A stretch of 64,000 bases of DNA from a virus, in IMG/VR virus record IMGVR_UViG_3300017963_000275, positions 1-64,000 of that record; one strand, written 5' to 3'. Below, one piece after another: positions 37,729-46,268 of this stretch; the stretch's first letter is position 1; every line of letters begins with the position of its first letter. The translations under genes and the position numbers were made by a program. The notes beneath the pieces are model-generated. The model saw only the letters and a program-made list of their open reading frames with translations, had not been told where the DNA came from and ran no database searches.

Positions 37729-39615
37729 CTATTGTGCCGCGAGCGACACGTACACGGTGATTTGACGCAGCTCAAAGGCCGGGACGAGGATCATCTCGAC
37801 GTCCGCTTTACCCTGTACTTGCTGCGTAGGTGTCGAGGTTACAGCAACCTGGAATCTTTGCAGGAACTCAAGTTTCTGCAATTTCACCAGGGACTGATTA
37901 ATTGCGGTCTCCAGAGCCGCAAGCCTCGCACCAGTAATCGGTTCTCCAATAAACTTGTCGCCAACATTACGTATTGCGTCGATAGTCGCCTTAACAATAC
38001 GTACGGTGGTCAACCGTTGATAATCGCTATCTGGGCGGGATGCCGTCGGAGCGTCAGCAACGACGATACCCTTGGTCTTACGTTGAAACATTACATAGCC
38101 CAATCCAGCAAGACTATCCAGCTTGGCCACGCTAATCCTAAAGGGAAGCCTGACTCCGGGCTGGAGCTTGTTGGTTGGAGCACTGTTAGCCGGCAGTGAT
38201 GCGATCAATCCGGCATAAACAGACGCGCCACTAGCAGCATATGAAGTTGGATTCGTTGGATTGGCAAGTACCGCCTGTGCACCTACGACAGAGATATACT
38301 TACCAATGTCGATCAGATGCTCATTGCGATCCTCTTGCTGAGAACCATCTGGCCAACCATTATCAGTTGCGATAAACCCACCATAAGCAAGTCCATCGAT
38401 ACCGCTGACGATATGGCCAGGTAATCCAGTGCTACTATTGCCTTTACGACCCGCCATCCACTTGTTACCAAGTAGACCCGAACCATTATCGGCAGCAGCA
38501 GAGATTACAGAGTTGCCCGAAGAGTCTTCCGTATAAGTTGGAAGTTCACCGATCCAATTACTTACATCCTTCAAAGCCCAGCTAGCTGGCGGCAACATAC
38601 CGATAACACCGATCATCTCAGCGTTATCTTCTGATTGAGTGTAGCAAAAATCCGCTAATTGATAGCCGAAGTTAGCTTCGTGAAAATCTGCAGCCTCAAG
38701 AGCCGTACCGTTAGCATCCGTTGATGCGGATGCCGAACCGGCCGAAGGAAAAATTTCGGCTACGCCGTCATTATCCATATCCCACCAGAAGTACCATTCG
38801 CCCTCATACTCTTGAGCAAATACTTTGCCAAGAGCATCGTAGGACGAACCGGGTTCTGGATAAGCAGACGTGAGGGCCCATGGAGCACTCGTATTCAGCG
38901 TCACAACCTGTGCCGTAGTCATATCTTTTACATTTGAATCATCTAAATATACGTTCCGAGGAACAACAACATCTAGATCTTCATTCTGTAATACTACATA
39001 TGCACGATACAGGGCTTCAAAAAGCTCCATGCGACTCAAGGTAATGCCATCGGTGCCGGCACTATAAGAAGCGCCACTAACACCATGGGCCGCCTTGAGA
39101 GTCAACGGCGATGACAGGGTACCAATATCCCCCGGATTTCCAGATGCTGATCCAGTTACAGATACCTCATATAGATCTATTGCTGCAGAAGGATACGTCG
39201 GGTTGTTGTCGTATACGAGTTCGTCGTCAGACGCACGCCATACACGCAACCGACCTGCTGCATCATCCCAGAATACATTATAGTCAGTACCAGAATCATA
39301 ATCTTTCGATACGGTGGTGATGGTAATACCGCCACCAACATTGCTCAAAGAAGCAGCCGTTGCACCCACACGCAATAAACGTAGATTCTCGGCTCCACCG
39401 GCAACAACTTCATAAAGACCACGAACCAGGGTACCATCGCTACGCCCGAATACACGGGCTGCATCAGATACACTGTTGACCTTATAAAGCGTTTCCGTGT
39501 CTCCCCGAGGAGACGTACCGAGAACCAACACTACGGGATTCTCGTTGACGGATGCAATTTGCAGATTGCCATCAATCCAATTTGGAAAAATGCCAGGCAA
39601 ATTTTCAAACGACAT
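37729..39615 (-). CDS. Contractile tail sheath protein
   Basis: 628 residues, normal for large sheaths. The N-terminus (VVLVLGTSPRGDTETLYKVN, then ARVFGRSDGTLVRGLYEVV) is the usual sheath start. Middle domains are variable and may form the outer surface. The C-terminal part has the conserved sheath core: FRISVAKLDSLAGLGYVMF, TTVRIVKATIDAIRNVGDKF, GADVEMIL-like ADVEMILVPAFELRQITVYV. It contracts on infection and is stored around the tube. AAGGAGG precedes the ATG. The next gene is the tube, only 13 bases away. Confidence 0.93.
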   Translation of the reverse strand: MSFENLPGIFPNWIDGNLQIASVNENPVVLVLGTSPRGDTETLYKVNSVSDAARVFGRSDGTLVRGLYEVVAGGAENLRLLRVGATAASLSNVGGGITITTVSKDYDSGTDYNVFWDDAAGRLRVWRASDDELVYDNNPTYPSAAIDLYEVSVTGSASGNPGDIGTLSSPLTLKAAHGVSGASYSAGTDGITLSRMELFEALYRAYVVLQNEDLDVVVPRNVYLDDSNVKDMTTAQVVTLNTSAPWALTSAYPEPGSSYDALGKVFAQEYEGEWYFWWDMDNDGVAEIFPSAGSASASTDANGTALEAADFHEANFGYQLADFCYTQSEDNAEMIGVIGMLPPASWALKDVSNWIGELPTYTEDSSGNSVISAAADNGSGLLGNKWMAGRKGNSSTGLPGHIVSGIDGLAYGGFIATDNGWPDGSQQEDRNEHLIDIGKYISVVGAQAVLANPTNPTSYAASGASVYAGLIASLPANSAPTNKLQPGVRLPFRISVAKLDSLAGLGYVMFQRKTKGIVVADAPTASRPDSDYQRLTTVRIVKATIDAIRNVGDKFIGEPITGARLAALETAINQSLVKLQKLEFLQRFQVAVTSTPTQQVQGKADVEMILVPAFELRQITVYVSLAAQ

Positions 39616-39633
39616 GTAAGGTTGCCTCCTTGT

Positions 39634-40362
39634 TTAAGTGGAAATCCCTGCAGACAATGCTAGTCTTACCACGATTTCCTCAAGTTCTTTTTGGCTAATA
39701 CTGCGCAATTTCTCCGTCCTAACGTAATAATCGATTGCTCGACCATATACATAATTGTCTTCCACCTTGATTGTTTCTTCAGGACCTCGACCTTGGTACA
39801 AGATCCTATTTACCCCACTGTACACAAAGAACCATGCATAGTCCTCCATTACAGTCTCCAACCACAACGCCCTATCGTTCGCTGTCTTGTTTGTTCGAGC
39901 CCAACAAGTTAGTCGAAGCATGTTATCGTAAAATTGACCCAAGACCGCCCTTTTATAGCCCGGTTCCTCGGTGTCGTCTTTTACTTCACGCAAAATAGGC
40001 TTCAACTGTCTGGTTGAGTTTTCGAATGGGCTTCCTTGCCCATACATTCCTGGCTCTCTCTTGATCAGTTTGATAGTAATGGCTTCTAATTGCTTTAACT
40101 TTGCTGGCTCTTCATACAGCAGAACAACTTTAGCATCTTCTGTTGTATGATGTTGGTTGTCATAATCCTCAATTGCTTGTTTAATTAACGCCATAGTCTC
40201 CACAATCGTTTTGGCAGGCTCTGGCGAGGTAGTTCTTGTAAAACGTTCTGCATGCGAAACGATATTCTTAAATTGATGTTCCGCAACTACTGAAACCCTA
40301 CGCTGATCAGTTGTAAGATCCTCCGACAGGATGTCTGTTCTGAGCACCGATTCGAAAGGCAT
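39634..40362 (-). CDS. Neck or tail-completion protein, unknown family
   Basis: 242 residues, mixed helical and strand. It includes charged helices (TIVETMALIKQAIEDYDNQ) and Tyr-rich parts (YVYGRAIDYYVRTEKL). It lies just before the sheath, where many contractile phages encode the tail terminator or sheath-completion protein. It overlaps the upstream gene as TAATG with GAGGAT before it, so the two are coupled. It has no metal-binding or catalytic motif. The role is inferred from position only. Confidence 0.55.
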   Translation of the reverse strand: MPFESVLRTDILSEDLTTDQRRVSVVAEHQFKNIVSHAERFTRTTSPEPAKTIVETMALIKQAIEDYDNQHHTTEDAKVVLLYEEPAKLKQLEAITIKLIKREPGMYGQGSPFENSTRQLKPILREVKDDTEEPGYKRAVLGQFYDNMLRLTCWARTNKTANDRALWLETVMEDYAWFFVYSGVNRILYQGRGPEETIKVEDNYVYGRAIDYYVRTEKLRSISQKELEEIVVRLALSAGIST

Positions 40363-40964
40363 TATACATCCTCATATGACGGAGCATTTAAGTACTTCAC
40401 ATCCTGATCGTGCGCAAATACTTTATAATACTCAAGTTTCCCATTATCTGAACGATAATCCCAAACAACAGATATCTTGTGGATGGCCCTGCGTGTCATT
40501 GGATCTGAAACAGACCCATCATCATCCAGCTCTAACTCAACTATCTTGTCATGTTTGCGAATAGTATCGCTGTATCTAACATAGAATACTACAAGTGGGT
40601 GATTTATCAAGCCCGGCTTATAGAGCTTGTCGCGCAAAATGTTATCAATATCAGAATCTTCCAAGGTTCTGTAAAAGGTAATTTGAGCCTCATCCCACAT
40701 ATAACCCTCTCCAAAACAGACAGGACAAAACCGGTCTTTGTCGGGCTCATGGGTAATTTCATCAACACATTCACAGGGAATTAACTCTCCATCGCTATCC
40801 AAGCGCATCTGGCGCAGTAACCCAGTCTGCTTCTTGGCGACCTCTGGAAACGAGCCATCGAGCGTATTGATGAGCTCATTGCGCATATTGGGCTCAGAAC
40901 CGGTAGTTGAAGTACCATAATAATTGAGGTTTCCGGTTGTTTTTTCGTATAGGTCTTCGGGCAT
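40362..40964 (-). CDS. Head-closure/neck protein with Cys4 zinc-binding motif
   Basis: 200 residues from ATG at 40964, selected by GGGAG eight bases upstream. An in-frame ATG at 40982 would overlap the upstream gene and lacks a site. A Cys cluster (PCECVDE, then RFCPVCFGEGY) is likely a zinc-binding hairpin, with beta-rich flanks (HPLVVFYVRYSDTIRKHDKI). It lies between the adaptor and a neck protein, so head closure is likely. The exact family is uncertain. Confidence 0.62.
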   Translation of the reverse strand: MPEDLYEKTTGNLNYYGTSTTGSEPNMRNELINTLDGSFPEVAKKQTGLLRQMRLDSDGELIPCECVDEITHEPDKDRFCPVCFGEGYMWDEAQITFYRTLEDSDIDNILRDKLYKPGLINHPLVVFYVRYSDTIRKHDKIVELELDDDGSVSDPMTRRAIHKISVVWDYRSDNGKLEYYKVFAHDQDVKYLNAPSYEDV

Positions 40965-40966
40965 GA

Positions 40967-42793
40967 TTAACGCTCCCACCATCCGCGTCGACCACGACTG
41001 GTCCGCAGAGATTCCCTATAATGCTTGCGATATCTACTGTGATTGTTAAATAGTACCCTAGCATTACCAACAGGAACTTGGTGGGTAACATTGTCTGCCG
41101 AATGATACCATCCTCTGCCAACAGGAGGTCGATCTGTATCCAAAAGGCCCTTGGTAACGCCCACGGCCTTCTGAACCTGCTGGCCTCCGGCCAGTAGGAC
41201 TCCCTCCCACTTTGCCTGACAATCTAGGGCTCTCTGGAGGGGGAAATTGGTATCACTTGAGGTATTGTATTCAACTTGCAAATCGCCCAACTTTTTGGAC
41301 TTGAGTGAACCAGATCCACCCAACGTATTAGTGAGTAGAATCTCTTGTGCCCTGCAACAGGTCCACATCTCGCGAGCAAATTGATAATAGCTATCATCGT
41401 TGTTCTCGCTGTTCCAGGTTAATTCATCTGCAGCCAATGAGGCTACGTGGATCGCTAGGTTCAACGTGTCATCGGGAACATCAGAAATAAAAGCCCCAAT
41501 TGCCAGCCTAAGTCGACGCACCGTGCAGTACAACGGATCGTAAGTAGTTGAAAAAGACCATTCGTAATCCGTTCCTAGTGCTGTTCCAGATTGATTCGCT
41601 ATCGTGCTATCAAGCGTAACCGTAATAATATTGTTGTCCCGAATCTGACCAGAGCCAACAATAATTGATAGTGTGCTTCCTGCAACTGATGGATAGGCAT
41701 TAAGCTCGCCAAGCGCACCGTTGCCATCTTCTGCTTCGCCAGTAGCATAATCTGCACGCACTGTTAGATCAACGCCACTCACAACTGTAGCTGCATCAAT
41801 GGCCGCGTTAAAAGTAGCTGTAATCGTATAATCTGTGAGTGCACTAATGCTTTGATTAGTCGCGCCATCAGTCGGCGAAGTAGAACTTACTGAAAAAGCA
41901 GTGCTAGACGATTGTGATACAACTGTTTCTGAAGTTGGAATATCTCCCAAGACAGTTGTAGATGTAGTTGTAGGTAACGTTGAAATACTTCCGCTACCAG
42001 TTTTAAATGGCCAAAAAATGTTGCCGGTAAAAATACTAGGTGCCTTGGTAACAACTGACCATTTATCATTGAGCGCATAGTTGCCGTCGTCAAATACGGC
42101 AGTAACACCGTCGGAAAGTAAGACTCCACTCCTCTTGGTTCTAAATGGACCAAAAACAGAAGTGGGGTCGCTTTCGCGGAAAAAGGTAAACCTAGAATCA
42201 CCAACATCACCAGCAGTTGTGATGGTTAGGTGATAAATATCATTGTAAGAAGCTACGTACCCACCCTCAAATTCAACCGTACCCACACTTGTATTATTGC
42301 CGCTAGAAATAGGGTCAAAAACTGTCCGTTCCGAAATGCCGGTTACAAGATCATCCGAGTCATCTTCGTCACCAGACAAATGGACCGTATAAGTAGTGCT
42401 GGCTTGCAGACGATTTTCTGGAGTAAAGATCGCCTTCGTTCTGAATACAAAACCAGAACCGGTAGTGTCATAAACGCCAGTTACTGTCGTCGAAGCATCA
42501 TCGTTATCGACGCGCGTAAATGTGACTGTTCCCTGCAGCAATCCTTCATAGCCTGGAGATTCTAATATATCTTCACTGCCACTTCCGGTTGTACTGGGAG
42601 AGTCTTGAAAAAGGGTCGTATCTGTAGCAGTCCAGGTATCATAATCTGGACCGGTAATAAAAAAGTTTCCGTTACTAACGGTTGACTCGTCAATTTCGCG
42701 ATCAAATAACACCCAGATTGTATCGGACGTTATAACATTAATTCCAGATACAGTTGGGTGTACCAGATCGACAATACTATTTAAGCCTGGCAC
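40967..42793 (-). CDS. Head-tail adaptor with two N-terminal Ig-like (Big_5-type) domains
   Basis: 608 residues. Residues about 10-145 and 300-417 look like Big_5/SbsA Ig-like modules. Key parts are IWVLFDREIDESTV and ENRLQASTTYTVHLSG in the first, and SPTDGATNQSISALTDYTI and IITVTLDSTIANQSGTAL in the second. From about 418, RRLRLAIGAFISDVPDDTLN, YYQFAREMWTCCRAQEILL and KSKKLGDLQVEYN resemble gp6-type head-tail adaptors. The C-terminus is Arg-rich. Adaptors join portal to tail; here the Ig-like part may stick out at the neck as a collar or whisker. The start is GTG. The N-terminal fusion is unusual. Confidence 0.75.
   Translation of the reverse strand: MPGLNSIVDLVHPTVSGINVITSDTIWVLFDREIDESTVSNGNFFITGPDYDTWTATDTTLFQDSPSTTGSGSEDILESPGYEGLLQGTVTFTRVDNDDASTTVTGVYDTTGSGFVFRTKAIFTPENRLQASTTYTVHLSGDEDDSDDLVTGISERTVFDPISSGNNTSVGTVEFEGGYVASYNDIYHLTITTAGDVGDSRFTFFRESDPTSVFGPFRTKRSGVLLSDGVTAVFDDGNYALNDKWSVVTKAPSIFTGNIFWPFKTGSGSISTLPTTTSTTVLGDIPTSETVVSQSSSTAFSVSSTSPTDGATNQSISALTDYTITATFNAAIDAATVVSGVDLTVRADYATGEAEDGNGALGELNAYPSVAGSTLSIIVGSGQIRDNNIITVTLDSTIANQSGTALGTDYEWSFSTTYDPLYCTVRRLRLAIGAFISDVPDDTLNLAIHVASLAADELTWNSENNDDSYYQFAREMWTCCRAQEILLTNTLGGSGSLKSKKLGDLQVEYNTSSDTNFPLQRALDCQAKWEGVLLAGGQQVQKAVGVTKGLLDTDRPPVGRGWYHSADNVTHQVPVGNARVLFNNHSRYRKHYRESLRTSRGRRGWWER
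40973..40977 (-). promoter_or_regulatory. Ribosome-binding site that selects ATG 40964 for the head-closure gene
   Basis: GGGAG on the minus strand, within the last codons of the adaptor gene and eight bases from the ATG at 40964. It argues against the longer in-frame start at 40982. Confidence 0.55.
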
Positions 42794-42796
42794 CTA

Positions 42797-43474
42797 TTAA
42801 TCACCACCCAAGGGCTCGCCAAGTGCGAATTGATTTAATTGCTCAGCTGTAAGAGCAACAGTTTCTCTTTCTGATTCTACCACATCATAGTTGATTGTCT
42901 CCCCCCTGCTAGTGCTGGGCATACGAGGCAATGGAGTATCATCATTCTCAATAGATGCCTCAATCTGCTCAGCCTTTTCAAGGGACAGCTTAACCAATAA
43001 TGAGTCCAAAAAAGATATCACAGACGCTCTAGGCTTCTTTCTAAGCCCTTCTGCACGCCGGATAAGCCTTAGGAGAGTAGTATCCTTCTCGTCCTTCAGG
43101 ACGGCCTTGATGGCCCTTACGCCTTGTTTTGAGATAAGAGCACATCTTTCTTCAAGCTTGGCTCTTTGGTCGACTTCCTTTTTTGGTTCAGGCGCCTCTG
43201 CAACAGGAATATCCGGAGCCTTTTGATTATCCGGGGACTCTTCTGGGAACATATGAAGATGCACCTGTCGAAGATCATTGAAACTTCTATCACATTCAAT
43301 GACCTCGCCCGCTAAATCAGTAAGGATTTTCTTCTGTTCCAGCTTAGTTAACTGAGTAAAGTCCACCTGGACAGGACCCGGCTCTGAAAAGTTAAGTGTT
43401 TTCTTGATGTTGCGTGGCTCTCCTAAAAACCAGAAAGGAACGGAATCTTCCGCGAGGCTAATGGAAACAATCAT
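42797..43474 (-). CDS. Capsid-downstream protein of unknown function
   Basis: 225 residues, soluble and charged. The first 70 residues may be a small beta/alpha domain, with LNFSEPGPVQVDFTQLTKLE. Then follows a linker (PVAEAPEPKKEVD) and a helical region (LISKQGVRAIKAVLKDEK, then SFLDSLLVKLSLEKAEQIE). GCAGGAG precedes the ATG. It is the first gene after the capsid terminator and comes before the adaptor. It could be a head-completion or regulatory protein. The family is not recognised. Confidence 0.55.
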   Translation of the reverse strand: MIVSISLAEDSVPFWFLGEPRNIKKTLNFSEPGPVQVDFTQLTKLEQKKILTDLAGEVIECDRSFNDLRQVHLHMFPEESPDNQKAPDIPVAEAPEPKKEVDQRAKLEERCALISKQGVRAIKAVLKDEKDTTLLRLIRRAEGLRKKPRASVISFLDSLLVKLSLEKAEQIEASIENDDTPLPRMPSTSRGETINYDVVESERETVALTAEQLNQFALGEPLGGD

Positions 43475-43501
43475 GATTTCTCCTGCTTGTGATAGTGTAG
43501 C

Positions 43502-43540
43502 AAAAAAATGCCCCCGAGGAAAGTCCCCGGGGGCACCCTT
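43502..43540 (-). terminator. Rho-independent terminator after the major capsid gene
   Basis: Minus strand: TGCCCCCGGGGA (43535-43524), loop CTT, TCCTCGGGGGCA (43520-43509), then TTTTTTT. The 12-pair stem has a single G-U wobble. It lies 30 bases past the capsid stop. This is the clearest terminator in the window. Confidence 0.92.
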
Positions 43541-43569
43541 TAAGCTAAGTTAGAGATTACTCTCAGTCA

Positions 43570-44823
43570 CTACAGACTCAAGGCATTGCCAGGCGGAATC
43601 TTAGCAATAGAACCAGAGACATCAACACTAGCTTGAGCAGGCAGTGCAATTTCGTTGGGCACGCAGTGTACGTTCCGCAGAACTGCAATAGCCTGGCCTT
43701 CGTTCAGAATGCCGATACCATAACGTTCTCTTAGCTTAATTTTCCGAATGTCGACCTTGGGATCGTCGAACTCTTCAACCATGACTTCCTCGTCTACGAC
43801 GAGAACGCCAAGTTCGCTGCTATCGAACATATAAATGTCCGTAAGCTTGCGACGAGCGTCAAAGGTTACGAACGGGCTCACGATGATCCGGAAAGGAACA
43901 TTCATGTAGCTCGGGAGAACCGGAGCGCCCGTTTGTACCTGAGAATAGTCACCAGATTGGGAAGCAGCCAAGCCACTGGGAGCTGTCTCTCCAGCAGAAG
44001 TCTGTCCCGGGGTAATGGTCTGACCAGAAGCCACACCAAGACCACCCTGCGAGCTATTGCTCCAAGGAGCCTTGCCAGCAGGATTGCCAGTCCAACTTGC
44101 GAAGAACACGCCGCCACCATTGGCCTGTACAAAAGCACGCAGTTGAGCGTCCTTAATGAACATGGTCCAGGTGAGGGGGTGCATAAGCAAAGTATTAGGC
44201 ATATAACCCTGGGTAACAATTTGTGCAAAAGCATCAAAAATGTCGTCCATGGTTACGGCACCGTTAGCCGCACCATTAAGATCGCGACCGGTGCAAACAC
44301 CGAACAAAGAGCTAGTCGGATTGAGGTTATCAAACGCCGTTACGCCCATTGAGCGGATATAGTTGAAACACTTAACCTCTTTGTGGCGAGCAAGAGCGCG
44401 ACCGGCTGCACGGAGATGCATACCGATTACGTCAAACTGCGAATAGCGTACCATTTCGTCGGTAACGCGAACGGCAATACCGCTCTTACCGATGGTAGCC
44501 GTCACAGTCGCTCCACCCATTTGGAGGCTGCGTTCCGGATACTCTTGACCTTCGGCAATATCAGCCGCTACCAGAGCACCAACCGCCGGGAAGGTAATGG
44601 TCTGGCCAAAGCTGAAATTGATCCGTTGAAGCAGAGACGTTGCTACGAGCAGTGGCTCTTGGGCTTCTTTTACAATGTTCGAGATGACTTTGGGGAACAG
44701 CATATGAGCGTTCGGCACGCTAAGAGCGTCCTGAAGCTTAACTTCCCCTGCGCCAGTCTGGCCATTGTTTTCCCAAAGGCAACGAAACTCGCTTGCGTCT
44801 TTAATTTCGACTTGATTAGACAT
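43570..44823 (-). CDS. Major capsid protein, HK97-fold
   Basis: 417 residues. An early helix/strand set (NAHMLFPKVISNIVKEAQE, TSLLQRINFSFGQTITFPAV), FDVIGMHLRAAGRALARHKE and YMPNTLLMHPLTWTMFIKD are typical of large HK97-type capsid proteins. The P-domain and A-domain end (IIVSPFVTFDARRKLTDIYM; VLRNVHCVPNEIALP) also fit. It forms the icosahedral shell after the protease removes scaffold. A strong TAGGAGG site and a downstream terminator fit very high expression. It lies two genes after the protease-scaffold. Confidence 0.9.
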   Translation of the reverse strand: MSNQVEIKDASEFRCLWENNGQTGAGEVKLQDALSVPNAHMLFPKVISNIVKEAQEPLLVATSLLQRINFSFGQTITFPAVGALVAADIAEGQEYPERSLQMGGATVTATIGKSGIAVRVTDEMVRYSQFDVIGMHLRAAGRALARHKEVKCFNYIRSMGVTAFDNLNPTSSLFGVCTGRDLNGAANGAVTMDDIFDAFAQIVTQGYMPNTLLMHPLTWTMFIKDAQLRAFVQANGGGVFFASWTGNPAGKAPWSNSSQGGLGVASGQTITPGQTSAGETAPSGLAASQSGDYSQVQTGAPVLPSYMNVPFRIIVSPFVTFDARRKLTDIYMFDSSELGVLVVDEEVMVEEFDDPKVDIRKIKLRERYGIGILNEGQAIAVLRNVHCVPNEIALPAQASVDVSGSIAKIPPGNALSL

Positions 44824-44850
44824 TAGTTGTATTCCTCCTATGCAAATCGA

Positions 44851-46254
44851 CTATCGACTTACCAGGTTCACCAATACTAATTTATCGGCTGCACCGGAGT
44901 AATGCAGAATATCTGGATAACCACCAGTGGCCGAACCCGGCATTTGATCTAATTGACCAAGATTAGCACTCGCTGAGCCCAGGGTCGCATTAGCCATCGA
45001 ACCAGCCGAATTAGAACTAATCGCCGGATCATACGCAGTACGAACCTGATCCAAGGCATCTTTAGGGAAATTGTCATCCACGGCAAGAACCTGGCCAACA
45101 ATGTTTTTGAAGTCGGCAGTATTGTCGACAACCAGGTTACTATTCGTGGTGCATACCAAAAAGTCACCAGGGTCTACGCTCGTGCTGACAACAGAAGCAA
45201 AACGACTTACTGTGCCTGGCACACCAGCGTAGTGATAGTAAGTAACCGAAACGGTGCCGGCAGCGCCAGAAATGGCGGTCGGTACAGTCTGGTTCGAACT
45301 AAAGATGAACAGCATGCCAACTTCATAGTCCACATAGTAATCGCCTGATTGCGTTACCGCAGACAAAGAAGTGCGCTCGTTCACCAGAATGCCAGAGACA
45401 TCATCATTGGCATTCGAGCTCTGCATGGTAACAGTTGTCCGCGCCGTATTCTTGGCAACAGGAAACTCATCCAGACAGAAAGCGATCACAGGATAGGTTC
45501 CGAGAACCGGATTGCTACCCGTGCTAGCGTTATAACGACCCGTACTGTTGTTCTGAATCGCATTACGCCGATAGGTTCCAGAGGTTCCGAAAGTCGGCAA
45601 CCCACCCGAGAACGTGCCAGAGACACTCTCGGTAGCTGCTTGACCAGGTACCCACGGAAGCTTAATTACATAGTCACAAAGAACTGCAACCTGATGCTGC
45701 AGGATGTGATTGTGATGTCGCAGATTAGCAGGATTGCTGCCATCTCCGCCAGCCCACTGATTGTAGGCATAAGGGGCTATACCAATAGGGAATTTCTCAT
45801 TGGCATCGTTAAAGGCGATACCATGCTTACCCATAAAGCCCGAGGTATTATTTACACCAGCCGTACCGGCTACTGCACGCGTCCAAGCACTACCACGAGT
45901 ACCGTTGAGCTGCGTGAGCACAACAGTTTTCGCAGTGGTAACTGCAAGACCGGTTGCAATATCGGTCACACCAGCGTCAATATCATTCTGCACATACACA
46001 ACACTTTGGCCAGTAAGACCGTACTGAGCGGGCATTACACGACCATCAGGATCTAAGGCAACAACCTTACCAGGCATTACCGACTGCCATACTTCATAGT
46101 GCTTGTCGTAAAACTGCACCGGAAGCCATTCAGCAGGCTTAAACTCATAAGCTGGACGTTCGCCCTCTGAATGTTCAATGTCAGGGATAATATTACCTAC
46201 GTGATCCCACACCTTGTGGCTTGCAGAATATTGATTCTCAGCGTTGAAAGACAT
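44851..46254 (-). CDS. Head-associated protein between scaffold and capsid, possible decoration
   Basis: 467 residues, beta-rich, with no membrane segment. It has QYSASHKVWDHVGNIIPDIE at the start and Gly/Thr/Ala-rich loops. Near 310-345 it has the window-wide beta motif: SGDYYVDYEVGMLFIFSS, followed by VSVTYYHYAGVPG. A strong AAGGAGGAAA site suggests abundant expression, as for a capsid decoration or minor capsid protein. Position between the protease-scaffold and major capsid genes supports this. The exact family is unknown. Confidence 0.62.
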   Translation of the reverse strand: MSFNAENQYSASHKVWDHVGNIIPDIEHSEGERPAYEFKPAEWLPVQFYDKHYEVWQSVMPGKVVALDPDGRVMPAQYGLTGQSVVYVQNDIDAGVTDIATGLAVTTAKTVVLTQLNGTRGSAWTRAVAGTAGVNNTSGFMGKHGIAFNDANEKFPIGIAPYAYNQWAGGDGSNPANLRHHNHILQHQVAVLCDYVIKLPWVPGQAATESVSGTFSGGLPTFGTSGTYRRNAIQNNSTGRYNASTGSNPVLGTYPVIAFCLDEFPVAKNTARTTVTMQSSNANDDVSGILVNERTSLSAVTQSGDYYVDYEVGMLFIFSSNQTVPTAISGAAGTVSVTYYHYAGVPGTVSRFASVVSTSVDPGDFLVCTTNSNLVVDNTADFKNIVGQVLAVDDNFPKDALDQVRTAYDPAISSNSAGSMANATLGSASANLGQLDQMPGSATGGYPDILHYSGAADKLVLVNLVSR

Positions 46255-46268
46255 GTAAAATTTCCTCC

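Noticed and set aside
45349-46056. 235-codon open frame on the plus strand
   Set aside because: It lies wholly opposite the 467-residue head-associated gene, has an odd Arg/Ile/Thr composition and no ribosome site; a shadow frame.
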